From positions 1 through 64,000 of the forward strand of contig NZ_JQFA01000004.1 in NCBI RefSeq assembly GCF_000763385.1: 64,000 nt of DNA, written 5' to 3'. The notes under the pieces are model-generated. The model was not told the origin of the DNA. It was given only the letters and a program-made list of their open reading frames with translations, and made no database searches. Both the position numbers and the translations under genes were made by a program. Shown piece by piece: positions 53,186 to 63,287 of this stretch (the first letter of the stretch is position 1; each line of letters starts with the position of its first letter). The DNA is from Leptolyngbya sp. KIOST-1 (GTDB lineage: Bacteria; Cyanobacteriota; Cyanobacteriia; Phormidesmidales; Phormidesmidaceae).

Positions 53186-54271
53186 TTAATCTTGGTTGGG
53201 TTTGCCGCGCATGGCCTCAATATCTAGCCAGGTGATGATCACGCCGGCCACTGGCACGGCCAGAAACAGGCCCAGCACCCCAGCCACCGTGGCCCCGACA
53301 ATCAGCGCAAAGAACATGACTACCGGGTTGATATCCAGGGAGTCCTTCATGATGTAGGGCAGCAGCAGGTTTTCCTCCACCTGTTGCAGCGCAATGCACA
53401 CGACCAGTGCCTGAATTGCCAGCCATACGCTCTGGGAGAGCAGCAGCAGGGCCACCAAACCCACTCCTAGGGTGGCGCCAATGCCGGGAATCAGATCAAA
53501 CACCCCGGCAATTAGGGCCAGCACCAGGGGAAAGGGAACGCCCAGAATCAAAAACACGACAAAGGTGGAAACCCCGAAAAAGATCGACAACAGCAGGCGG
53601 CCCCAGAAAAAACCGAGCAGATTTCGCTGAAGAACGGTGTTGAAGCGCTCCTTATGGCGGATGGGAACGTAGTTGAGCAGCCACCACCAGATTTTGGCCC
53701 CATCCAGCATCATAAACAGCGCCACCACCGCAATCAGGATGACCAGGCCCAGGTTAGCCAAAGTCGACTGCAGCAGGCCCAGGCCGGAGGTGAGCAGGGT
53801 GCCTACCTGATCTTGAACCTGAGGTTCTAGCCCCTCCAGGTCAACGGGCAAATTCAGTGTTTCCAACAGCTGCTCCAGGCTGTTGAACCAGGGGGTAACT
53901 GAGTCAGAAAAGTCTTGGGCGCTGGCGGCTAGCTGCTGCCCCTGGGCGATGACCGTCATTCCGAGGGTGAGGGAAAGGCCGGCGGCGATCGCCAGACAGG
54001 CGATAAACACGGCGATCGCCGCTACCCCGTGGGGCATCCATCGACTCAGCCAGCGGGCGGGCAAATCGAGCAAAAAGGCCACGATGGTGGCGGACACAAA
54101 CACCACCACCAGCACCTCAAAGTAGGCCAGCAGCTGCACCACCGCCCAGCCACTGGCAAACAACAGCAAAAAGCGGACCAGGGTGCTGGCGCTTAAAGCG
54201 GCCCAGAGGTGGTCGCGCCCCCTCGGGCCGCGCCCCTGGAGGGTGTCGTTAGGATCCTCCTCAATTTTCAT
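53186..54271 (-). CDS. AI-2E family (PerM-like) membrane transporter
   Basis: The 361-aa protein has about seven membrane helices in the usual pattern: an N-terminal helix pair, a periplasmic domain (about 90-160) and C-terminal helices with FDLIPGIGATLGVGLVALLL and the ILGLFLAVPVAGVI end. Family members move small molecules or ions, such as AI-2 or Na+; the substrate here is unknown. The start overlaps the DUF2288 gene by 11 bp. Confidence 0.88.
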   Translation of the reverse strand: MKIEEDPNDTLQGRGPRGRDHLWAALSASTLVRFLLLFASGWAVVQLLAYFEVLVVVFVSATIVAFLLDLPARWLSRWMPHGVAAIAVFIACLAIAAGLSLTLGMTVIAQGQQLAASAQDFSDSVTPWFNSLEQLLETLNLPVDLEGLEPQVQDQVGTLLTSGLGLLQSTLANLGLVILIAVVALFMMLDGAKIWWWLLNYVPIRHKERFNTVLQRNLLGFFWGRLLLSIFFGVSTFVVFLILGVPFPLVLALIAGVFDLIPGIGATLGVGLVALLLLSQSVWLAIQALVVCIALQQVEENLLLPYIMKDSLDINPVVMFFALIVGATVAGVLGLFLAVPVAGVIITWLDIEAMRGKPNQD

Positions 54272-54566
54272 CGGCAGCCGGATCCTGCACTAGCACGAAG
54301 GGTTGAACGATCAGGGATTGGAACTGCTTTTTGGCGGTCTGGTCCCAAACTTCGAGCTGAAAGGGGGAGGGTTTGGTGAGCAGGGCTTCTGCGATCCAGC
54401 GGTTGACGACCGTAACGTTGTCGGTGGCGATCGCGGCCCCGACCTCGACTAGATCCAGGCTTTTGTCGACCACGACCACGGCTCCTCGATTGGCGTGGGG
54501 GCTGATCCAGGCCCAGTCGGCGGGGGCAACCAGTTCTGCGAGTTCGTGCTTGAGGTCTTGGGTCAT
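54261..54566 (-). CDS. DUF2288 protein
   Basis: I use ATG 54566 (MTQDLKHELAELVAPADWAW), giving 101 aa; the longer frame to 54848 is unsupported. The pattern LVAPADWAWISPHANRGAVV ... LDLVEVGAAIATDNVTVVNR ... SLIVQPFVLVQ fits DUF2288, a family of unknown function in cyanobacteria and proteobacteria. Confidence 0.85.
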   Translation of the reverse strand: MTQDLKHELAELVAPADWAWISPHANRGAVVVVDKSLDLVEVGAAIATDNVTVVNRWIAEALLTKPSPFQLEVWDQTAKKQFQSLIVQPFVLVQDPAADEN

Positions 54567-54633
54567 GGCTGCGGCGGTGCGATCGCGGGTCTGCTTTAGG
54601 CTACCAGATGTAGCCGGGGGTGGGTGGCGTGGG

Positions 54634-55272
54634 CTAGCGGCCCAGGTCGTGGAGGCGGTGAATTTCGGCGGCACAGGCGGCGGTGATCTGCTCCAGCCCG
54701 GCGCGATTGTTGGCGGCGGGCGGGGCGATGGGAGCTCCGATGCGAATGGTGAGGGGGACCGGGCGCGGCATCGCAGAGCCTTTTTTGAAAATATGCTCGG
54801 TGCCCCAGAGGCTGACCGGCAGCAGCGGCACCTGGGCCTTAGCGGCAATCAGCGCCGCCCCAATTTTAGGGGCGGGGATGCGGCCATCGGGGGTGCGGGT
54901 GCCCTGGAGAAAAATGCCCACGGCCCAGCCCTGCTCAAGCTGCTTGAGGGCCTCGCGGATGGCGCTGCGATCGGCACTGCCCCGTTTGACCGGGTAGGCT
55001 CCGTAGAGGCGAATGGCCCGGTTGAGTACGGGCACCTTAAACAGCTCTTCTTTGGCCATATAGGACACCGGGCGGCGCACGGCGGCGGAGAGCAGCGGCG
55101 GGTCAAAGTCGCTGGCGTGATTGGCCACTACAATCAGCGGGCCAGCCTTGGGGACCAGGTTGGCCCCGTGGACGCGGCCCCGAAAATACAGCCCCAGCAT
55201 GGGGCTGACCACCGACCACTTGAACAGGTGGTACCACAGCAGATTGACGGGAGGTTCGCGATCGCGGCTCAT
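54634..55272 (-). CDS. plsC: 1-acyl-sn-glycerol-3-phosphate acyltransferase
   Basis: The enzyme adds the second acyl chain in phospholipid and glycolipid synthesis. I use ATG 55272 (MSRDREPPVN), giving 212 aa; the frame extends to 55323. The catalytic HX4D (NHASDFD, H52 and D57) and the second motif FLQGTRTPDGRI are present. It lies 67 bp downstream of fabD in the same direction. Confidence 0.93.
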   Translation of the reverse strand: MSRDREPPVNLLWYHLFKWSVVSPMLGLYFRGRVHGANLVPKAGPLIVVANHASDFDPPLLSAAVRRPVSYMAKEELFKVPVLNRAIRLYGAYPVKRGSADRSAIREALKQLEQGWAVGIFLQGTRTPDGRIPAPKIGAALIAAKAQVPLLPVSLWGTEHIFKKGSAMPRPVPLTIRIGAPIAPPAANNRAGLEQITAACAAEIHRLHDLGR

Positions 55273-55339
55273 CAGCGGAATTTTGGAGTTCGGATTTGCA
55301 ATTTTGGGCGATGGCAGGGGCATGAGGTCAGCGCTTGCC

Positions 55340-56230
55340 TCAGTTCGTAAACCCCTCTACCTGCTCCAAATTGCCGACATTCACCAGCGCCAGGTCTTTG
55401 CAGGTGCGCTTGGTCAGGCCCGTCAGCACGTTCCCTGGCCCTACCTCAACCACCGTATCAATGCCCAACTCCGGTAGCGCCAGGGTAATTTCGCGCCAGC
55501 GCACCGAACCTGTCATCTGTTGCACCAGGCGCTGCTTTAGCACCGCTCCATCGGTAGCCGGGATAGGATCGACGTTGGAGAGCACCGGCACCCGGGCCGT
55601 GGCAAAGGCGATGGATTCCAACACCGGCTGAAAGAGCGCGGCGGCCTCGGCCATCAGCGGCGAGTGAAAGGCCCCGCTGACGTTGAGCTTCACCGCGCGC
55701 TTGGCCTTGACGCTTTCCATCACAGCGGTGACTGCTTCTGGAGTACCCGAGATCACCACCTGCCCGGGGTTGTTGTCGTTGGCCAGCACGACTCCGGGCG
55801 TCGCCTCCAGCTTGGCCGCCAGGTCGTCGGCATCAAAGCCCAGCATGGCGGCCATCATACCGTCCGAGGCCTGGGCCATCAGCTCAGCGCGGCGCTGCAC
55901 CAGGGTCAGTCCAGCGGCAAAGTCAAACACCTGGGCGGCGTACAGGGCGACGTATTCCCCCAGGCTGTGGCCTGCCACCACCGCAGGCTGATGACCCCGA
56001 TCCTGGAGCAGATCGACCAGAATGCTCTCGATGACGTAGAGGCAGGGCTGGGTGTAGAGGGTATTGGAAACCTTATCATCGTCGGCCTGTACCACCTCCA
56101 GCACCGACCAGCCCAGCACGGACTCGGCTTCGGCAAAACGCTCCTGGGCCAGGGGAACCGTTGCCAGGTCTGCCCCCATGCCGATCGCCTGGGAACCCTG
56201 CCCAGGAAATACCCACGCTGCCTTTGCCAT
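55340..56230 (-). CDS. fabD: Malonyl-CoA-acyl carrier protein transacylase
   Basis: The 296-aa enzyme loads malonyl onto ACP for fatty-acid synthesis. It begins with WVFPGQGSQ and carries the active serine in GHSLGEY (S89) and a later conserved FHSPLM. Confidence 0.96.
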   Translation of the reverse strand: MAKAAWVFPGQGSQAIGMGADLATVPLAQERFAEAESVLGWSVLEVVQADDDKVSNTLYTQPCLYVIESILVDLLQDRGHQPAVVAGHSLGEYVALYAAQVFDFAAGLTLVQRRAELMAQASDGMMAAMLGFDADDLAAKLEATPGVVLANDNNPGQVVISGTPEAVTAVMESVKAKRAVKLNVSGAFHSPLMAEAAALFQPVLESIAFATARVPVLSNVDPIPATDGAVLKQRLVQQMTGSVRWREITLALPELGIDTVVEVGPGNVLTGLTKRTCKDLALVNVGNLEQVEGFTN

Positions 56231-56413
56231 GCCGATACCCTACTTACTCCGCAAAGCAATACTGTCTCACAAAACGCTCGCCCGAAACAGAGTAGACCCT
56301 GCTCGACCGGGGGCGGCGAACTCGTACCGCTAAGCGGAGTTCAAACTGCAACGTTCAAACTGAAAAAGCCTTAGGGGGGATCAGTTCTGCCAAAACTATC
56401 CCGCCAAATTCCG

Positions 56414-57409
56414 CTAGCCCCACCGCAAAATGGCGGCCCCCCAGGTGAGGCCCGCCCCAAACCCAGCGGTGGCAATCACATCCCCAGGCTGCACCTTGCC
56501 CGCTCGCACGGCTTCGTCGAGGGCGAGGGGAATGGAGGCGGCGGAGGTGTTGCCGTGGCGAGCCATATTGCTGACCACGCGCTCGGATAGGACGCCGAGG
56601 CGATCGGCAACGGCATCGAGGATGCGCTGATTGGCCTGGTGCAGCAGCATCCAGTCGATGTCGGCGGTGGTGAGGCTGGCCCGAAACAGAGCTTTTTCGA
56701 TTACCTCCGGGACCCGGCTGACAGCGAACTTGTAAACTTCGCGCCCGTTCATGGTGATGGGCGCGAAGGTGCCCCTCTGAACGCTGGTGTCCCCCACCAG
56801 CGGAGCGGTTTCGGGCTGGTAGGCCAGGTTGAGGCAGTGGTTAAGGGCACCGTCGCTGCACAGCTCGAAGCCCAGCAGGCGATCGCGATCGCTGGCCCGC
56901 AGCACCACCGCACCCGCGCCATCGCCAAACAGCACGCAGGTGGTGCGATCGTCCCAGTCGGTCCAGCGGGAGAGCACGTCCGCCCCGATTACCACCACGT
57001 TTTTGAACACGCCCGTGCGGATGTACTGTGCCGCCGTGACCAGGGCAAACACAAACCCCGAGCAGGCAGCGGTGAGGTCGAAGGCTACGGCCCGGGTTGC
57101 GCCCAGGGCCGCCTGCACCTGACAGGCGGTGCCAAAGAGGTCGTCGGGGGTAGAGGTGGCCAGCAAAATCAGGTCCACCGCCTCAGGCTGTAGCTCTGCC
57201 ATCGCCAGAGCGTTGCGGGCGGCCTCTGTGGCTAGGGAGGCCAGGGAATCGGTAGGAGCGGCGATGTGGCGCTGGCGAATACCGGTCCGGGCCGCAATCC
57301 ATTCGTCGGAGGTGTCCACTCGCTGGCTGAGGTCGTCGTTGGTGAGCCGTACGCTCAAACAGGCCGAACCACTGCCCACCAGTGACACGCCGGGCATAAA
57401 CTGTTCCAC
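56414..57409 (-). CDS. fabH: 3-oxoacyl-ACP synthase III
   Basis: The 331-aa condensing enzyme starts fatty-acid chains from acetyl-CoA and malonyl-ACP. Catalytic Cys116 lies in [12 protein letters not shown], His in LLHQANQRI and Asn in [10 protein letters not shown]. Its start follows the plsX stop by three bases, so the two are coupled. Confidence 0.96.
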   Translation of the reverse strand: MEQFMPGVSLVGSGSACLSVRLTNDDLSQRVDTSDEWIAARTGIRQRHIAAPTDSLASLATEAARNALAMAELQPEAVDLILLATSTPDDLFGTACQVQAALGATRAVAFDLTAACSGFVFALVTAAQYIRTGVFKNVVVIGADVLSRWTDWDDRTTCVLFGDGAGAVVLRASDRDRLLGFELCSDGALNHCLNLAYQPETAPLVGDTSVQRGTFAPITMNGREVYKFAVSRVPEVIEKALFRASLTTADIDWMLLHQANQRILDAVADRLGVLSERVVSNMARHGNTSAASIPLALDEAVRAGKVQPGDVIATAGFGAGLTWGAAILRWG

Positions 57410-57412
57410 GGG

Positions 57413-58447
57413 TTATTCTCCGTCTGCTGCGGGCATCGCCACCCGCTGGTACTGCGCCTGAATGCGGTCCTGAACGCGATTGTCGACGGCCTCCTTGGCC
57501 AGGCGAATGGCGTTGAATACCGAGGGCGCCTGGGAGCTGCCGTGGCTAATTACCGTCACCCCAGCCACCCCCAGCAGCAGGGCCCCACCGTGCTCAGCGT
57601 GATCGACCCGCTGCTTGATCCGGCGCAGGTTGGGCTTGAGGATAGAGGTACCCAGCTTGCCACGAACGCCCTGGGGCAGCTCTTCGCGCAAAATCTGTAA
57701 AACCGATTCGCCCACCGCTTCGGCAAACTTGAGCAGCACGTTGCCCACAAAGCCGTCGCACACCACCACATCGAACTGGCCCGAGAGAATATCGCGGCCC
57801 TCGGCATTGCCCGCGAAGGGAATGTTTGGATTCTCTTCCAGCAGCTGGTGTGCTCTGAGAGCGGCATCATTGCCCTTGCTGGGTTCTTCACCAATGTTGA
57901 TCAGCCCAACGCGGGGATGATCGACCCCCAGCACGTGGCGGGAATAAAGAGTGCCCATCATGGCGAACTGCTCTAGATACTTGGGCCGACAGTCCACGTT
58001 GGCCCCCACATCCAAGATCAGCACCGATTTGCCCGCCACTACGGTGGGAAACACGGCCCCAATGGCTGGGCGATCGATGCCCTTGAGCCGCCCTAGGCGC
58101 AGCAGCGCCGCCGCCATCGCCGCCCCAGAGTGCCCCGCCGACACCACCGCATCGGCCTCGCCGCGCTTGACCAGGTCCATCGCCACATTGATTGAGGCCT
58201 GGGGCTTTTTGCGCAGGGCGCTGAGCGGTTCTTCGTGCATTTCAATGCTGCCCTCGGCAGGTACCAGCTCAATGCCCGCCAGCTGGTCAACGTTCGCGAT
58301 CGATGCCTTGATCTGATCAATGTCGCCTACCAGGGCCACATCGACCTCCAGCTCGGCCTTGGCGCGAATGGCCCCAGCGACAATTTCGCCCGGGGCAAAG
58401 TCGCCCCCCATCGCGTCAATGGCAATGCGTGCCCGGTTAAAACCCAT
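57413..58447 (-). CDS. plsX: Phosphate acyltransferase PlsX
   Basis: The 344-aa enzyme makes acyl-phosphate from acyl-ACP, feeding PlsY and PlsC in membrane lipid synthesis. RIAIDAMGGDFAPGEIVAGA, AGHSGAAMAAALLRLGRLKG and DVGANVDCRP are the family signatures. It precedes fabH with 3 bp between, and follows rpaB in the same direction. Confidence 0.96.
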   Translation of the reverse strand: MGFNRARIAIDAMGGDFAPGEIVAGAIRAKAELEVDVALVGDIDQIKASIANVDQLAGIELVPAEGSIEMHEEPLSALRKKPQASINVAMDLVKRGEADAVVSAGHSGAAMAAALLRLGRLKGIDRPAIGAVFPTVVAGKSVLILDVGANVDCRPKYLEQFAMMGTLYSRHVLGVDHPRVGLINIGEEPSKGNDAALRAHQLLEENPNIPFAGNAEGRDILSGQFDVVVCDGFVGNVLLKFAEAVGESVLQILREELPQGVRGKLGTSILKPNLRRIKQRVDHAEHGGALLLGVAGVTVISHGSSQAPSVFNAIRLAKEAVDNRVQDRIQAQYQRVAMPAADGE

Positions 58448-58498
58448 CTGCTAAATCTGTGAAAAACCTGAGCAAATTCTAGCAGACTACCCTACCGA

Positions 58499-59236
58499 CT
58501 ATTCTTCGCCGGGTTCCACGATCCGCTGAAACAGATAACCGGTACCCCGAGCGGTGAGAATGAGTTCGGGATTGCTAGGGTCGTCCTCGAGCTTGGCCCG
58601 CAGGCGGGAAATGTGGACATCGACCACGCGGGTATCCACGTGGCGCTCGGGGGTGTAGCCCCACACCTCCTGCAAAATTTCGGAGCGGGAGAAGGGCTCC
58701 CCGGAGCGGCTGACCAGCAGCTCCAGCAGGCTAAACTCCATGCCGGTCAGGCGAATGCGCTCGTCGCCCTTGTACACCTGGCGCTTGTTGGTGTCGATGC
58801 GAATGGTGTTGATAGAAATGACCCCGGAGCTGGGGATGCCAGTCATGCCGGTTTTGTCGACCCGGCGCAGGACTGAGCGAATGCGGGCCTCCAGCTCTTT
58901 GGGGGAAAAGGGTTTGACCACGTAGTCGTCGGCCCCCAGCTCCAGGCCGGTGATGCGATCGGCCACATCGCCCAGGGCGGTAAGCATAATAATCGGGATG
59001 TCGGATTCTTTGCGCAGCTCCTGGCAGACGCCATAGCCGTCGAGCTTGGGCATCATTACGTCCAGCACCACCAGGTCGGGGGCGGCATTGCGGAAGGTTT
59101 CGAGGGCTTCTTCGCCATCGGCCGCGGTGACAACGTCGTAGCCAATCATCGACAGACGGGTTTCGAGGATGCGCCGAATGCTGGCCTCGTCGTCGACCAC
59201 CAGAATTTTTTCTTTGTTGTTTTCCAAGGCTTTCAA
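58499..59236 (-). CDS. rpaB: Response regulator RpaB (Ycf27)
   Basis: The 245-aa OmpR-type regulator has the receiver (EKILVVDDEASIRRILETRL, phospho-Asp59 in VVLDVMMPK, VVKPF) and a C-terminal winged helix (VSRSGEPFSRSEILQEVWGY). The sequence is of the highly conserved RpaB/Ycf27 type, which controls photosynthesis and high-light genes under kinase NblS. Its place before plsX-fabH-fabD is the common cyanobacterial order. Confidence 0.95.
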   Translation of the reverse strand: MKALENNKEKILVVDDEASIRRILETRLSMIGYDVVTAADGEEALETFRNAAPDLVVLDVMMPKLDGYGVCQELRKESDIPIIMLTALGDVADRITGLELGADDYVVKPFSPKELEARIRSVLRRVDKTGMTGIPSSGVISINTIRIDTNKRQVYKGDERIRLTGMEFSLLELLVSRSGEPFSRSEILQEVWGYTPERHVDTRVVDVHISRLRAKLEDDPSNPELILTARGTGYLFQRIVEPGEE

Positions 59237-59699
59237 AGCTCCCTACGTAACGTCATATTCTATAAATAATCGCAACGTTTAATGATTAACTTTTGAAAGG
59301 AAGTTAGTCGATCGCGCCATAGAGATGCCGTGGTTTCCCTAAAATTTTCCAAAATGCACCATCGCAAAGGGTGAAGCATTGGTCAATACTATGGGTATTG
59401 ATTCATACCCAGCCGCTGAAATCGCTGCGCTTCAGGCTTTTTTAAGGTTTGTTGCGGCCATGAGAAGCCCCAGGAGGTGTAGGGCGATCGCTGGATAGAG
59501 CAGGGATCGTCTTTCCCAGACATCTCCTAACCAGAATGGGGAGAGGGGTTGGGGGTGAGGGTAGAGCCCAGGCCGAGGAAAGCGACTCCGATCACTAATC
59601 TTGGGCCTCCGATCAACTGATCTTGGGATAGATGCCCCCAGGGAAGGGGGCTTCTAATAATGGCTCAGCGGACAGAGTTGATCGTAGAGGAGCGGGGCT
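59237..59699. other. 463-bp intergenic region rpaB / dehydrogenase
   Basis: Divergent promoter region. It holds a G-rich tract near 59535-59570 similar in style to that inside radA, but no supported gene. Confidence 0.55.
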
Positions 59700-60950
59700 A
59701 TGGGGATGCGACTGAGGGAAATTCCGGTTCTGACGCTTGCCCTGGTGCTGGGCGCTGTCTATGGAGCACCGGCGATCGCCAATGTCACCACCGCAGACCA
59801 AACCCAAAACGCAGAAAACCAGGGGCAGGGCTTTCGAGAGGTGGCCATTGAAGAAACCCAGTACGAAGATATTCGGATCGTTGAAATTGCCAGCGGTCTG
59901 GAAAATCCCTGGGCGTTAGCCTTCCTGCCGGACGGTCGTTTTTTGGTCACTGAGCGTCCGGGACGGCTGAATATTATTGAGTATGGCACCGTTATTGAAG
60001 TGTCGGGGGTGCCTGAGGTCAATGCCGAGAACCAGGGCGGACTGTTGGACCTGGCCCTGCATCCTGACTATGAAACCAATGGCTGGATTTACATGACCTA
60101 CTCCAAGCCCAATGGCGATGGGGAAACGGCAACGGCCCTGGCGCGGGGGCGATTGGACGGCACCACCTTAGTGGATGTGGAGGATGTCTTTGTCCAAGAT
60201 CGCTATTCTGAGCCCGGGCAGCACTACGGATCGCGGCTGGCCTGGGCCAACGATGGCACGCTGTTAATGACGATTGGCGATCGCTGGTTTGAGCCCATCC
60301 GAGCCCAACATTTGAGCGATCACGCTGGCTCTGTTCTACGGCTCAATGACGATGGTTCCGTCCCTGGGGACAATCCCTTTGTGGGCGATCCAGAGGTCCT
60401 AGACGAGATCTTTACCTATGGCAACCGCAACATTCAGGCGCTGATGGTCAACCGGGAGACCGGGGAAATTTGGGCGGTGGATCACGGTCCCCGCGGTGGC
60501 GATTTGATCTATCGAATTGAAGCGGGCAACAACTACGGCTGGCCGATTGTGACTCGGGGCCTGGACTACGAAACCGAAGCGCCCATTGACGAGGCGATCG
60601 CCCGCCGCATGGAAGACGTGACGGAACCCTTCCATGAGTTTTTGCCCACCCATGCTCCCTCCGGCGTCACCCTGGTCACCGCCGGTCAGTTTCCCGCCTG
60701 GCAGGGCAACATGCTGGTCGGCGGCCTGGCCAGCCAGCGGATTCGCCGGGTGCTTTTTGATGAGCAAGAGGTGCTCCACGAGGAAGAACTGCTGCTGCAA
60801 ACCGTGGGGCGAATTCGGGATGTGCGCGAAGGGCCCGACGGCTATATCTACGTGCTCACGGATGAGTCCGATGGCGGCCTTTACCGAATTGAGGCTGCCG
60901 AGCTGAATGATGACGATGACAACGACGAAGAAGACATTGACAGTGTCTAA
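59700..60950 (+). CDS. PQQ-type sugar (sorbosone) dehydrogenase-like exported protein
   Basis: A second member of the family of 38039. The 416-aa precursor has a signal peptide (MGMRLREIPV ... GAPAIA) and a propeller with LENPWALAFLPDGRFLVTER, NQGGLLDLALHPDY and VDHGPRGGDLIYR. It is not a lipoprotein and ends in an unusual Asp-rich tail (residues about 400-416, NDDDDNDEEDIDSV), perhaps a metal-binding or surface-charge tail. Confidence 0.88.
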   Translation: MGMRLREIPVLTLALVLGAVYGAPAIANVTTADQTQNAENQGQGFREVAIEETQYEDIRIVEIASGLENPWALAFLPDGRFLVTERPGRLNIIEYGTVIEVSGVPEVNAENQGGLLDLALHPDYETNGWIYMTYSKPNGDGETATALARGRLDGTTLVDVEDVFVQDRYSEPGQHYGSRLAWANDGTLLMTIGDRWFEPIRAQHLSDHAGSVLRLNDDGSVPGDNPFVGDPEVLDEIFTYGNRNIQALMVNRETGEIWAVDHGPRGGDLIYRIEAGNNYGWPIVTRGLDYETEAPIDEAIARRMEDVTEPFHEFLPTHAPSGVTLVTAGQFPAWQGNMLVGGLASQRIRRVLFDEQEVLHEEELLLQTVGRIRDVREGPDGYIYVLTDESDGGLYRIEAAELNDDDDNDEEDIDSV

Positions 60951-61226
60951 GGAGATTTCTAGAACAGAACAGCCCACCCAATGGTCCAGGGCTCTAGAAT
61001 CCAGGGGCTAGATCGGAGATACTATATACTCAATATCTCCATCGCTGATTCCGCCGAGACATCGGTGCAGAGACCCGGTTCCTTGGCCAGGCGGCCCGCC
61101 CTCTCCGGGGAGGGCACCAGCGCCAAACGGGTGCCTGGCCATCCTGTTTCCTGGCCATACTGTACTGATGCTCTGGGGTGTAGGCGCGCCAGCCATCGGG
61201 CGCTTGCCCGTGTTAACGAAAAGCCC

Positions 61227-62739
61227 ATGCCCAAGTCGCGATCGATCTTTGTCTGCAACGAATGCGGGGCTGAATCGCCCCAGTACTATGGCCGCTGCCC
61301 CACCTGCGGCAGCTGGAACTCGATGGTGGAGCAGGCCCAGCCCGCGAAGGAGACGACTTCTGCGCGGGCCTCGGCTTTGGGGCGCAGCCGAGGCACCGCC
61401 ACCAAGCCCAGCCAACCCCGCCTGGCCATGACCTTGGGGCAGATCGAAGACCACCCCCAGACCCGGCTGCCTTCCGGCTACGGCGAGTTGGATCGGGTGC
61501 TGGGGGGTGGCATTGTGCCGGGGTCGCTGGTGCTCTTGGGGGGCGATCCTGGCATCGGCAAGTCCACGCTGCTGCTGCAGACGGCGGATCAGCTGTCGCG
61601 GCGAATGCGGGTGCTGTACGTGTGCGCAGAGGAGTCGGGTCAGCAGGTGAAGCTGCGGTGGCAGCGGCTGGGGCCGGTGGGGGGGGAGGGGTGGGGAGTG
61701 AGGGGGTGGGGGGAAGGTGAAGGGTAAAGGGCAAAGGGCAAAAAAAGAGGTGTTTGAGGATTTGGAGGAGGGTGAGACCTCTGGACTGGAGGCAGTAGGA
61801 GGGGATCTGTACCTGCTGCCGGAGATCGATCTGGAGACCATTCTCATGGAGCTGGAGTCGTTGCAGCCGACGGTGGCGGTGATCGACAGTATCCAGGCGC
61901 TGTACTACGCGGCGCTGACCTCGGCTCCGGGCTCCGTGTCCCAGGTGCGGGAATGTACCTCGGCATTGATGCAGCTGGCCAAGCGGGCGAATATTTCGCT
62001 ATTTATTGTGGGGCATGTGACCAAGGAGGGGGCGATCGCAGGCCCCAAAGTCCTCGAACACTTAGTAGACACGGTGCTGTACTTCGAGGGCGATCGCTTT
62101 GCCAGCCACCGCCTGCTGCGCTCCGTTAAGAACCGCTTTGGCGCGACCCACGAGCTGGGCGTGTTTGAAATGGTCGATCGCGGCCTGGCGGAGATCAGTA
62201 ACCCCTCGGCGCTGTTTTTGGGCAACCGCGATGAGCAGGTGCCGGGCATCGCTACCATCGTCGCCTGCGAGGGCACTCGGCCCCTGGTGGTCGAGCTACA
62301 GTCGCTGGTCAGCCCCACCAGCTACAGCTCGCCCCGGCGCTCCACTACGGGCATTGAGTACAACCGGCTGCTGCAAATTTTGGCGGTGCTGGAAAAGCGG
62401 GTGGGCATTCCCCTCTCCAAGCTGGATGCCTACGTGGCCTCGTCAGGGGGGCTGGCGGTGGGGGAACCGGCGGCGGATCTGGGGGTGGCGGTTTCGGTGG
62501 TGGCCAGCTTCCGCGATCGCCTGGTGGACCCGGAACTGGTGCTGATCGGCGAAGTGGGCCTGGGGGGCCAGGTGCGGCCCATCTCCCAGCTAGAGCTACG
62601 GCTGAAGGAGGCGGCCAAGCTGGGGTTTAAGCGGGCGATCGTGCCCAAGGGGCAGCCGGTCAGCGTCGATGGGCTGGAGATTGTGGCGGTGTCGCGGGTG
62701 GTGGATGCGATCGCCCAGGCCCTGAAGGGGAGCGGGTAG
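61227..62739 (+). pseudogene. radA: DNA repair protein RadA, interrupted by a +1 frameshift
   Basis: RadA is a DnaB-like branch-migration helicase used in recombination. The first frame (ATG 61227, MPKSRSIFVC) has the C4 zinc finger (CNECGAESPQYYGRCPTCG) and Walker A GGDPGIGKST, then runs into a G-rich stretch and stops at TAA 61725-61727. The second frame has the rest: PTVAVIDSIQALYY, KNRFGATHELGVF and the Lon-like C-terminal domain. The frames overlap only at 61702-61727, and the whole is 1,513 bp, one base too many for one frame. Removing one G in 61702-61706 or 61708-61713 restores 504 codons. I cannot tell sequencing error, slippage or real mutation apart. Confidence 0.85.
61679..61741 (+). 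repeat. G-rich short-repeat insertion inside radA
   Basis: The stretch has runs of 8, 5 and 6 G and then gggtaaa/gggcaaa heptamers. It replaces the short, variable linker between the Walker A and Walker B halves and has the look of cyanobacterial intergenic short tandem repeats. Confidence 0.75.
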
Positions 62740-62830
62740 GGTTTCAGGTGCAGGGTTTGAGGCTTACCTGAGACCTGAAACCCGAAACCTGAGACCCGAA
62801 ACCTGAAACCTCAAACCTCAGACCCTTCCG
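62740..62830. repeat. Short tandem heptamer repeats (STRR type)
   Basis: Repeated variants of aaacctg / gaaaccc-type heptamers in both orientations lie between radA and the glutaredoxin gene. Confidence 0.8.
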
Positions 62831-62891
62831 CCTTCCCGGGATAAAAGACTAAAATAATGTAAAGAAACCGAAACACTACTCGGAGGCGCAC

Positions 62892-63164
62892 ATGACCCCC
62901 ACCGTCGAAATCTACACCTGGAGAAGCTGCCCCTTCTGCATTCGCGCCAAACGACTGCTCGACCAGAAAGGCATTGAGTACACCGAATACGCCATCGATG
63001 GCGATGAAGTCGCCCGCAGCGAGATGTCTGAGCGGGCCAACGGGCGGCGATCGCTGCCCCAGATCTTCATCAACCACCACCACGTCGGCGGCTGCGACGA
63101 CCTGTTTGCCCTCGATGCCCAGGGCGGCGTCGAGCCTCTGCTGTCGGCGACCTCCGCCAGCTAA
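62892..63164 (+). CDS. grxC: Glutaredoxin 3
   Basis: The 90-aa dithiol glutaredoxin uses glutathione to reduce protein disulfides. Active site C13-PF-C16, then the cis-Pro loop SLPQIFIN and GGCDD for glutathione binding. A ggagg lies five bases upstream of ATG 62892. Confidence 0.95.
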   Translation: MTPTVEIYTWRSCPFCIRAKRLLDQKGIEYTEYAIDGDEVARSEMSERANGRRSLPQIFINHHHVGGCDDLFALDAQGGVEPLLSATSAS

Positions 63165-63211
63165 GGCACTTTCTGAACAATCAACCGGAAATTTGCGCTC
63201 CCATTTGACGC

Positions 63212-63275
63212 AGAAACCCGGCTGCTCCCCGACCCCAAAATCCTCTGGGTATCTCCTGAAAGCAGCCGGGTTTCT
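63212..63275. terminator. Bidirectional terminator between grxC and hpf
   Basis: Arms 63212-63226 and 63261-63275 (agaaacccggctgct / agcagccgggtttct) between convergent genes. Confidence 0.75.
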
Positions 63276-63287
63276 AGCGAGGCAAGA

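Noticed and set aside
60981-61226. N-terminal extension of radA from 60981
   Set aside because: The zinc finger normally starts within a few residues of the N-terminus; ATG 61227 fits, the upstream 82 codons are unconserved.
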